Positions 1 to 5,112 of a stretch of 5,112 nucleotides of DNA are shown one piece after another. How positions within the stretch are numbered: position 1 is the stretch's first letter; each line of letters opens with the position of its first letter. Source of the stretch: Actinomycetota bacterium (lineage in GTDB: Bacteria; Actinomycetota; Actinomycetes; Nanopelagicales; Nanopelagicaceae). The notes beneath the pieces are model-generated. The model made no database searches, had not been told where the DNA came from, and saw only the letters and a list, made by a program, of their open reading frames with translations. The position numbers and the translations under genes were made by a program. Location: the NCBI GenBank assembly GCA_005787645.1, contig SYAM01000069.1, forward strand, positions 1-5,112. The letters run 5' to 3'.

Positions 1-1431
1 GATCCTGCCGATCCACAGAGCGCTCCACGGCAGGTGAGTTACCCATTTGTGGGTACGCCAAATGTCATTACTTCGCTATTTATCCTCGACTTGGCCGACC
101 ACTCTCGAAAGGAGATTATCTGGAACCCTGAGCATGAATATCTCTGCTCAGTTACGCCGGGAGATGGCAAGACTCCACCTCTGATGATGACAATGTCGCG
201 AAATCAACGTCGCGCCGAGATTCATGCGATCGACACCGAATCAGCCCACACTCGAGTAAGTGCAGAATTAAATGATCCAGCGTGGATTGACTTGGTGGGA
301 GGTGTTCCTGCATGGAGTCCTTCAGGAGGATTAGTCACTCACGTAATCCATGAAAATACGCACGCAATAGCAATAAATGGTGAGGTGGTTACCCCTGTCA
401 ATCTGCAAGTTGAAAGCATCATTGCAATCGATAGAGATGGCATCACCTTCTCGGGAAGTTTCGAGCCTGCGCAATCTCATATTTATTGGCGCGGCTGGGG
501 TGGTGAATTCGAAGCCCTCACCTCGAAACCTGGTGTTCATATGGCCCACACAAGTGGTGGAACTCTGCTACTAATCTCACGAGATCTTGAAAGCTATGAA
601 ATCATCGTTGTTATCAAGCGTGATGGAATCACTAAAAGAATCTCAGCCCTAAATGAAAAACCAGAGGTTGACGCAAAGCCAGAATTTCTCGTTCTTGGCG
701 AGCGCCAACTCAATGCAGCGCTTTTACTCCCTCAAAATCGTGAAGCAAAGAACCTCCCACTTTTAGTTGATCCCTATGGTGGACCTGGACATGCCCGTGT
801 GCTCCATGCAAAAAGCATTTATGCGGAGGCGCAGTGGATTGCAAACCAAGGTTTTGCCGTACTCATCGCAGATGGTCGCGGCACTCCGCACCGAAATCCA
901 GAGTGGGAACGGGCGATTCTCAACGATCTCTCATCTGCGCCCGTGACGGATCAAGCAGATGCAGTTCTTGCATTGATCAACACCCACCCTGGTTTGATCG
1001 ATCCTTCGCGAGTGGCCATTCGCGGTTGGTCTTTTGGCGGTTATTTAGCTGGACTTGCCGCTATCCGTCGACCAGAGATCTTCAAGGCAGCGATTATTGG
1101 TGCGCCAGTCACTGATTTTCGACTTTACGACACCTTCTACACAGAGCGGTTTATGGGACCAGATGACAAACATCCAAACTATGAGAATTCATCAATGATC
1201 AATGAAGCGAAGAATCTCTCAGTGCCTGTCATGATCATTCACGGCATGGTTGATGACAATGTGTTGGTCTCGAACTCACTCAAACTCTCTTCCGCGCTAC
1301 TTGAAGCAGGAAAGGCACATGAAGTGCTTCCACTGACTGGAGTAACTCATATGACACCACAGGAAGTTGTCGCGGAGAACTTGATGTTGCTCGAATTAGA
1401 TTTCTTGAATCGGGCGTTACAGATTAGATAA
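1..1431 (+). CDS. S9-family serine peptidase, dipeptidyl peptidase IV-like (5' end missing)
   Basis: Likely hydrolyses peptides behind an N-terminal X-Pro (or X-Ala) pair. The frame is open to the first base of the window, so 476 C-terminal residues are visible; a GTG at 34 is an internal codon, since the 11 codons before it are open and read like the family (APRQ-VSYPFVGTPN). Residues up to about 215 resemble the beta-propeller domain; from about 225 it is an alpha/beta hydrolase. Visible residues: oxyanion Tyr259 in DPYGGPG, nucleophile Ser344 in GWSFGGY, Asp418 in HGMVDDNV, His450 in GVTHM. Compared from memory with human DPP4, the Asp-His spacing (32) and the tail after His (26 residues) are the same, and the S1-pocket tyrosines are kept (Tyr376, Tyr380); two aromatic pocket positions are Phe (345, 373). 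The paired glutamates that bind the substrate N-terminus would lie off the window, so true dipeptidase activity is inferred. The gene converges on moeZ. Confidence 0.93.
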   Translation, partial: DPADPQSAPRQVSYPFVGTPNVITSLFILDLADHSRKEIIWNPEHEYLCSVTPGDGKTPPLMMTMSRNQRRAEIHAIDTESAHTRVSAELNDPAWIDLVGGVPAWSPSGGLVTHVIHENTHAIAINGEVVTPVNLQVESIIAIDRDGITFSGSFEPAQSHIYWRGWGGEFEALTSKPGVHMAHTSGGTLLLISRDLESYEIIVVIKRDGITKRISALNEKPEVDAKPEFLVLGERQLNAALLLPQNREAKNLPLLVDPYGGPGHARVLHAKSIYAEAQWIANQGFAVLIADGRGTPHRNPEWERAILNDLSSAPVTDQADAVLALINTHPGLIDPSRVAIRGWSFGGYLAGLAAIRRPEIFKAAIIGAPVTDFRLYDTFYTERFMGPDDKHPNYENSSMINEAKNLSVPVMIIHGMVDDNVLVSNSLKLSSALLEAGKAHEVLPLTGVTHMTPQEVVAENLMLLELDFLNRALQIR

Positions 1432-1433
1432 GG

Positions 1434-2633
1434 TTAATAAGTAGGCAGCGAGGTATCGATCTGTTTGGCCCAGGCAAGCACGCCACCGCTGACATGTGTT
1501 GCATCGGAGAATCCCGCACCCTTGAGTACCGCTAGACATTCGGCAGAGCGAACTCCGCTCTTGCAATGCAAGATGATGGGCTTATCTTGAGGAAGTTTGG
1601 CAAGGACTGAACCATCGAGAAATTCCTGCTTAGGAATGAGAACCGAACCAGGAATCCGCACAATCTCGAACTCTGCAGGCTCACGAACATCGATAAGCAG
1701 GAAGTTATCACGGTGATCCATCTTGCTCTTCAGTTGTTCAACAGAGATCGTTGACCCAGCAACCGCCTCAGTTGCGGCGGTAGATATCGCACCGCAGAAA
1801 CCTTCATAATCTTCGAGCAGATCTCTCTGCTGTGCATTGGGTCCGCATAGGACGCAGTTGGGATCCTTACGAATCTTGACCTTCCGATAACTCATCTCAA
1901 GGGCGTCATAGATCATCAACTCACCAATGAGGCTCTCACCAATCCCAGTCAACAATTTGATGGCTTCAGTGACTTGAATGGATCCGATTGATGCGCAGAG
2001 AACTCCGAGCACGCCGCCTTCGGCGCAGCTGGGGACCATTCCCGGTGGAGGTGGTTCGGGGTAAAGGCAGCGATAGCACGGCCCGTGCTCTCCCCAGAAG
2101 ACGCTGGCCTGGCCGTCGAAGCGATAAATCGAACCCCATACATAAGGCTTACCCAGAAGCACTGCGGCATCATTAACCATGTATCGCGTAGCGAAGTTAT
2201 CAGTACCATCGATGATCAAGTCATATTGTGAGAACAGCTCCATGACATTGGAGTTATCAAGTCGAGTCTCATGAATGATTACTTTTGTGTAAGGGTTGAT
2301 TTCAGCGATGCTTTCGGCAGCACTCTGTGCTTTGCTCTTACCAATATCGCTCTGGCCATGAATAATCTGTCGCTGTAAATTTGATTCATCAACGACGTCA
2401 AATTCGACAATTCCTAATGTGCCCACTCCGGCAGCTGCTAAATACATCAAAGCCGGCGAACCTAAACCGCCCGCGCCCACGCAGAGCACTTTGGCGGCCA
2501 TCAAACGACGCTGGCCATCCATCGCGACATCGGGGATTATCAAGTGGCGGCTATACCTGCGGACCTGATCAACTGTGAGCGAGGGACCAGGCTCAACGAG
2601 AGGTTGCAGGGGCGGATTCATGGGAAGGCTCAC
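1434..2633 (-). CDS. moeZ: MoeZ-type adenylyltransferase/sulfurtransferase (ThiF/MoeB domain plus rhodanese domain)
   Basis: Adenylates the C-terminal Gly-Gly of small sulfur carriers (MoaD, ThiS or CysO type) and then passes sulfur to make the thiocarboxylate, feeding molybdopterin and possibly thiamine or cysteine synthesis in the cytoplasm. The 399 residues match the usual length of about 390. The E1 domain has RRYSRH (25-30), the ATP-binding GAGGLGSP (53-60), D79/D82/N85/R88 of the DxxDxSNLxRQ motif, zinc pairs CYRC (186-189) and CVLC (260-263), and Cys203, near where MoeB-type E1 proteins have a reactive cysteine. The rhodanese domain starts near 300, with DVREPAEF (315-322) and the active loop HCKSGVRS with Cys357. 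Both activities therefore look intact. The start is uncertain: GTG at 2633 or ATG at 2621, four codons later; neither has a well-spaced ribosome binding site (AGGGG lies 1 or 13 bases away). No carrier-protein gene is seen in the window. Transcribed divergently from the TetR gene. Confidence 0.95.
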   Translation of the reverse strand: MSLPMNPPLQPLVEPGPSLTVDQVRRYSRHLIIPDVAMDGQRRLMAAKVLCVGAGGLGSPALMYLAAAGVGTLGIVEFDVVDESNLQRQIIHGQSDIGKSKAQSAAESIAEINPYTKVIIHETRLDNSNVMELFSQYDLIIDGTDNFATRYMVNDAAVLLGKPYVWGSIYRFDGQASVFWGEHGPCYRCLYPEPPPPGMVPSCAEGGVLGVLCASIGSIQVTEAIKLLTGIGESLIGELMIYDALEMSYRKVKIRKDPNCVLCGPNAQQRDLLEDYEGFCGAISTAATEAVAGSTISVEQLKSKMDHRDNFLLIDVREPAEFEIVRIPGSVLIPKQEFLDGSVLAKLPQDKPIILHCKSGVRSAECLAVLKGAGFSDATHVSGGVLAWAKQIDTSLPTY

Positions 2634-2692
2634 ACCCCTACTCTGCCACGTTTATTTACTCCCGCTCCACTCGAAGGCCTACCATCGACCCT
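2634..2692. promoter_or_regulatory. Divergent promoter region between moeZ and the TetR gene
   Basis: This 59-bp gap is the only place where promoters for both divergent genes can sit outside coding sequence. On the + strand TACCAT (2680-2685) fits an actinobacterial -10 element; with 7 bases between it and the ATG at 2693, transcription would begin at or next to the start codon, giving a leaderless mRNA. No convincing -35 box precedes it. The A/T-rich patch at 2651-2660 may serve the moeZ promoter (GTAAAT on the - strand at 2659-2654), but that match is weak. Inference from sequence only. Confidence 0.45.
2671..2688. promoter_or_regulatory. Candidate TetR-family operator (18-bp imperfect dyad)
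   Basis: The arms TCGAAGG (2671-2677) and CCATCGA (2682-2688) are inverted repeats with 6 of 7 positions paired and a 4-base centre. The dyad covers the candidate -10 element and ends 4 bases before the TetR start codon. Size, symmetry and position are what is expected of a self-repressing TetR site, and binding here could also affect moeZ. The outer TCGA units are self-palindromic, which raises the chance of a fortuitous dyad. Confidence 0.4.
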
Positions 2693-3313
2693 ATGAGCGA
2701 TACCAAGGCGCGGTTACCTCGCGATGAACGGCGAGCGCAACTTCTCACCGCCGCTCTTGAAGTCTTTACCTCGGCCGGTTATCACGCAGCTGCTATGGAT
2801 GAAATCGCCGATCGCGCCGGAGTGAGCAAGCCAGTTCTTTACCAACATTTTCCAAGCAAACTCGATCTTTACCTGGCCGTTCTCGATCTTCATGTTGACC
2901 AATTGGTTTACTCGATTCAGAGGGCTATCGCGTCGACTCACGATAATGCCGATCGCGTGCGCGCCACAGTTGATGCCTACTTCAACTTCATCGAAGAAGA
3001 GGGCGAGGCATATCGCCTACTCTTCGAAAGCGATATGAGCGTCGAGCCTGCAGTGCGCGAACGACTTACTCGTATGACATACGACTGTGCTGCTGCAGTG
3101 AGCGCTGTGATTGCCGCCGATACTGGTATCCCCGACGAAGCAGCGATGCTCCTTGGGATCGGCTTAGTGGGAACCGCACAATTTACTGCGCGCTATTGGT
3201 TAGAGCGCGATGGTCGGGTACCCCGTGAGGAAGCTGCGCGACTAGTTGCCAATCTCCAATGGCGCGGCATCTCTGGATATCCGCGCACCCTTGACGAGCG
3301 TGGCAAGCGATAA
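2693..3313 (+). CDS. TetR-family transcriptional regulator
   Basis: A 206-residue DNA-binding repressor-type protein of normal TetR length. The N-terminal domain is clear: a basic start (RLPRDERRAQLLTAALEVF, about 7-25), then the helix-turn-helix from about 35 to 54 (MDEIADRAGVSKPVLYQHF), ending in the family hallmark with Tyr50 and Phe53, followed by PSKLDLY. The C-terminal helical part (about 65-195) would bind a ligand and dimerise; nothing in it reveals the ligand. The start at ATG 2693 is supported because homologues begin a few residues before the RR..LL helix. The only purine-rich run upstream, GAAGG at 2673-2677, is 15 bases away, too far for a normal ribosome binding site, so a leaderless transcript is likely. 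The gene lies 17 bp upstream of the DUF3107 gene, presumably in one operon. From memory this matches the Rv3208 position in mycobacteria. It probably controls its own promoter through the dyad just upstream. Confidence 0.95.
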   Translation: MSDTKARLPRDERRAQLLTAALEVFTSAGYHAAAMDEIADRAGVSKPVLYQHFPSKLDLYLAVLDLHVDQLVYSIQRAIASTHDNADRVRATVDAYFNFIEEEGEAYRLLFESDMSVEPAVRERLTRMTYDCAAAVSAVIAADTGIPDEAAMLLGIGLVGTAQFTARYWLERDGRVPREEAARLVANLQWRGISGYPRTLDERGKR

Positions 3314-3319
3314 CTCGAT

Positions 3320-3326
3320 AAGGTGG
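3320..3326 (+). promoter_or_regulatory. Ribosome binding site of the DUF3107 gene
   Basis: AAGGTGG lies 4 bases before ATG 3331 and is the best Shine-Dalgarno match near the gene. It supports ATG 3331 over the GTG at 3391, which has no comparable site. Confidence 0.6.
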
Positions 3327-3330
3327 GAAT

Positions 3331-3615
3331 ATGAGTACAAAAAAGAGCTCGCCATCTACAGCAACATCTGCAGCAACTTCCAGTAGCAAAGTGGAGGTGC
3401 GAATCGGGATAACCGACTCACCTCGCGAGTTGACTATCGAATTGAGTAATACCGCAGATGAGATTGAGGCAACGGTTGAGCGTGCGCTCCATGAGGGATC
3501 CCACATCGCCTTCACCGACGAACGAGGGCGACGGTTAATTGTCCCGGCAGCGAAAGTTGGCTTTGTCGAAGTAAGCGCGCAATCAGAGCGGAAAGTCGGC
3601 TTCGGAACTAACTAG
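3331..3615 (+). CDS. DUF3107 family small protein
   Basis: A small conserved actinobacterial protein of unknown function, equivalent in position and sequence to TB9.4 (Rv3208A) of M. tuberculosis. The family core runs from residue 21 to 94: VEVRIGITDSPREL (21-34), a predicted helix DEIEATVERAL, then TDERGRRLIVPAAKVGFVEV and the C-terminal KVGFGTN. No catalytic motif, signal peptide or membrane segment is visible. The first 20 residues are an extra Ser/Thr/Ala-rich, low-complexity tail; relatives usually start directly at the core with M-E-V-K-I-G. A GTG codon at 3391 would give a 74-residue protein of the usual length, but the ribosome binding site points to ATG 3331. It follows TetR by 17 bp on the same strand, so the two are probably co-transcribed. 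Confidence 0.9.
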   Translation: MSTKKSSPSTATSAATSSSKVEVRIGITDSPRELTIELSNTADEIEATVERALHEGSHIAFTDERGRRLIVPAAKVGFVEVSAQSERKVGFGTN

Positions 3616-3636
3616 TACTAACCAGTATTAACTAGC
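3607..3636. repeat. Three tandem 10-bp A/T-rich repeats between convergent genes
   Basis: ACTAACTAGT, ACTAACCAGT and ATTAACTAGC follow one another without a gap, differing from the first unit by one or two bases. The array begins in the last codons of the DUF3107 gene and ends 4 bases before the ParA-like stop codon. It places stop codons in all three forward frames. Part of it can form a 7-bp stem (3613-3619 with 3624-3630, one G-U pair, loop AACC), but this is A/T-rich and lacks a T run, so terminator function is doubtful. Confidence 0.55.
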
Positions 3637-3639
3637 TCC

Positions 3640-4344
3640 TCAGAGTAAATCGTAAGTTATTTCGCGAAAACGCCCTGATATCTCGCTCGACTTTTTGAAG
3701 TTAAGCAGTGAGGTACCTGCTACTACTGCTTCAGGAATCAAAAGGCTTTTCGGAATCCCCGGGTCGATAACCTGTTTACCAAACTTTCCAATGAGCTCAT
3801 TCATCATCTCAACGCCATGTTTGGCACGTGCATCGACCATCGTTGGCAGGATTGCACGGACCTTGGCCCGATACTTCTTACTCGCTTCAGCTACGTCAAT
3901 CGCTCCCCTGACCGATAGCAAATCTAAACGTGTAGGAATTATGAGCTCATCGGCAGCAGCAAGCACGCTCTGATTGATTTCACCCAATCCTGGGGCCGCG
4001 TCGATGATGATGATGTCGTATTCAAAAGAATTGAGCGCATGGAAGAGCACTTCGCTCTTCTTTAACCGCGAAAGTTGATACAACTTGGGTGACGATGGGA
4101 TCAGGTCCACGCGCTCGTTAGTCTGATGGATCATTCCCAGGGCCCGCTCCCGCCCAGCGTAGATGTCATACACGCTCCGATGTGATCTCTCTTTTCCGAG
4201 AATGAAAGTGAGTGCGCCTTGCGGGTCGCAATCGACCATCAATACCCGCCGGCCATACTCAGAGAAGGCGACTGCGATGGAGAGTGCACTTGTCGTCCTG
4301 CCCGCGCCACCTGCACTGTTCATAAATCCAAGGATGCGACTCAT
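3640..4344 (-). CDS. ParA/MinD-like ATPase with an altered Walker A motif
   Basis: A 234-residue member of the ParA/Soj branch of deviant-Walker-A ATPases, which normally dimerise on ATP and help segregate or position DNA, proteins or organelles. The fold signature is clear: the P-loop region at 9-18, the A' motif MVDCDPQGA (36-44, Asp38 and Asp40), Walker B IIIIDAAPGLGE (111-122, Asp115) and RLDLLSVRGAID (139-150). However, the P-loop reads A11-G-G-A-G-R16-T-T where ParA has K-G-G-x-G-K-T-T, so both the signature lysine and the phosphate-binding lysine are missing. ATP binding or hydrolysis may be weakened or altered. No ParB-like gene or obvious parS site is in view, so a classical partition role is not supported. 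ATG 4344 overlaps the stop of the upstream MpaB-family gene by four bases, with only a weak GGG about 7 bases ahead, implying translational coupling. A ParA-related gene also lies near this locus in mycobacteria (Rv3213c, from memory). Confidence 0.88.
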   Translation of the reverse strand: MSRILGFMNSAGGAGRTTSALSIAVAFSEYGRRVLMVDCDPQGALTFILGKERSHRSVYDIYAGRERALGMIHQTNERVDLIPSSPKLYQLSRLKKSEVLFHALNSFEYDIIIIDAAPGLGEINQSVLAAADELIIPTRLDLLSVRGAIDVAEASKKYRAKVRAILPTMVDARAKHGVEMMNELIGKFGKQVIDPGIPKSLLIPEAVVAGTSLLNFKKSSEISGRFREITYDLL

Positions 4345-5112
4345 GCATTACCCGTCATCTGAGTGCGCTGCTCTTGTGCATACGGACTCATCCGCATAAT
4401 CTCTGGAAGGCGAAGTGCGTTGTTACGAAAAGCCACTAAGGCGCGATTGGTAACGCTCTCTTGCCCCGGAAAACTTGGCCAGCCATACATGTCACGGGCC
4501 CAACGCGGCAACGAGGCAGCGGCGAGAGTGGCTACTGATGCCCAAAGCCCCATGGCAGGCGTCGTGAAGCGAACAATTGCTGGCATGGGAGGAAAGGTGA
4601 GGAAGACGCTGGTGCGCTTGGCTTCTTCAGTTAACTCTAGTTTTGGTTGTATCTCTTCCATGTAACGATTTAGTTGCTCATGCGAACTCGGCACACTCTC
4701 GCGATCTATCCCAACGAGCTGCGCAAAGAGAACCATCTCTTCTAAATAATCATCGATATCCGAATCTGATAAGGGCATCCCTGATCTCTTAGCGACATCG
4801 ATAAAGGCATCGACCATCGAGGTGTGCACCCAGAGCAATTCTTCTTGGGTATCCAAACCTAGTCGGCGATGAATCATTCGTACTCGTTCAGCAGCGAGAT
4901 CGACCTCTCCACGTGAACCGAACGTCACCAATGAAACGTACTCTCCGGTACGGCGCAATCTGCCCCACGCATCGTCGCGAAAATCTGAGTACTTTGCCAC
5001 CCCCGCCATCGCTCCGGGGTGTAAGGCTTGTTCCATGAGCGCGCGTATTCCACCAACGATTAGCGCTGGATCAGAATGTAATCGCGCGACAATCGAATCG
5101 GGCGCGAAATAA
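4341..5112 (-). CDS. MpaB/DUF2236-family oxygenase-like protein (5' end missing)
   Basis: Belongs to the family that includes the fungal MpaB oxygenase and latex-clearing protein, some members of which bind haem b; the substrate here is unknown. The frame stays open from the internal ATG at 5036 to the right edge, and the 25 added residues match the family start (FAPDS at 2-6, then the helix leading to QALHP at 28-32), so the true start lies past 5112, probably only some 5-20 codons away. Of 256 visible residues, family landmarks are FAPDS, QALHPGAMAGV with His31, RTGEY (54-58), FG (64-65), MIH with His81, and LLWVH (92-96). The segment between MIHRRLG and EELLWVH is only four residues, shorter than the usual loop that carries a G..Y.A.DP pattern. 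The region near visible 175-195 is moderately hydrophobic, but no certain membrane helix is seen. Its TGA overlaps the ATG of the ParA-like gene, so the two form an operon. Confidence 0.85.
   Translation of the reverse strand, partial: YFAPDSIVARLHSDPALIVGGIRALMEQALHPGAMAGVAKYSDFRDDAWGRLRRTGEYVSLVTFGSRGEVDLAAERVRMIHRRLGLDTQEELLWVHTSMVDAFIDVAKRSGMPLSDSDIDDYLEEMVLFAQLVGIDRESVPSSHEQLNRYMEEIQPKLELTEEAKRTSVFLTFPPMPAIVRFTTPAMGLWASVATLAAASLPRWARDMYGWPSFPGQESVTNRALVAFRNNALRLPEIMRMSPYAQEQRTQMTGNA

Noticed and set aside
34..36. GTG as start codon of the S9 peptidase
   Set aside because: The frame is open to base 1 and the preceding codons read as typical family sequence; a start here would leave most of the beta-propeller missing.
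834..1115. 93-codon open frame on the + strand inside the peptidase
   Set aside because: It overlaps the catalytic domain in another frame; the Cys/Arg/Ser/Trp-rich translation is typical of a shadow frame.
3183..3515. 110-codon open frame on the - strand across the TetR/DUF3107 junction
   Set aside because: It lies antisense to two well-recognised genes, resembles no family I know, and is explained by the codon bias of the + strand genes.
3613..3630. Intrinsic terminator hairpin between the DUF3107 and ParA-like genes
   Set aside because: The 7-bp stem has a single G-C pair and a G-U pair and is not followed by a T run on either strand; the repeats explain the symmetry better.
3640..4344. 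A plasmid or chromosome ParAB partition locus
   Set aside because: No ParB-like gene or parS-like inverted repeat is seen, the Walker A lysines are missing, and the flanking genes are a conserved chromosomal neighbourhood.
4363..4665. 100-codon open frame on the + strand inside the MpaB-family gene
   Set aside because: Arg/Ser-rich composition without any motif, fully antisense to a conserved coding region.
1..5112. tRNA, rRNA, CRISPR array, insertion sequence or defence system
   Set aside because: Spacers between genes are all under 60 bp, no long direct or terminal inverted repeats were seen, and no transposase, integrase, nuclease or toxin motif is encoded.

Overview
The window looks like chromosomal DNA from an actinobacterium of moderate base composition (roughly half G+C by eye, well below Streptomyces or Mycobacterium). 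The evidence is a three-gene block typical of actinobacteria: a MoeZ-type E1/rhodanese protein, divergent from a TetR regulator followed by a small DUF3107 protein. From memory, the same order occurs in Mycobacterium tuberculosis as Rv3206c (moeB1), Rv3208 and Rv3208A, with a ParA-related gene (Rv3213c) a little further on. A low- or mid-GC aquatic actinobacterial lineage would fit, but the sequence alone does not prove it.

Layout. Positions 1-1431 (+) hold the C-terminal 476 residues of a dipeptidyl-peptidase-IV-like S9 serine peptidase, cut by the left edge. It converges tail-to-tail, with only 2 bp between stops, on moeZ (1434-2633, -). A 59-bp divergent spacer (2634-2692) separates moeZ from the TetR gene (2693-3313, +) and contains an 18-bp imperfect dyad over a likely -10 element, a good candidate for an autoregulatory operator. 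The DUF3107 gene (3331-3615, +) follows 17 bp after TetR, probably in the same transcript. A short A/T-rich spacer with three tandem 10-bp repeats then separates it from a leftward pair: a ParA-like gene (3640-4344, -) and, upstream of it, an MpaB/DUF2236-family gene (4341 to beyond 5112, -), cut by the right edge. The last two overlap by four bases and are probably translationally coupled.

Function. MoeZ should activate small sulfur-carrier proteins for molybdopterin and/or thiamine/cysteine biosynthesis. TetR plus DUF3107 form a small conserved unit of unknown function. The peptidase is probably a post-proline dipeptidase. The most unusual part is the ParA-like/MpaB pair: the ParA homologue lacks both lysines of the deviant Walker A motif (A and R instead), has no ParB-like partner in the window, and is coupled to a putative haem-type oxygenase family protein with a shortened loop. 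No CRISPR array, tRNA, rRNA, insertion sequence or recognisable defence system was seen.
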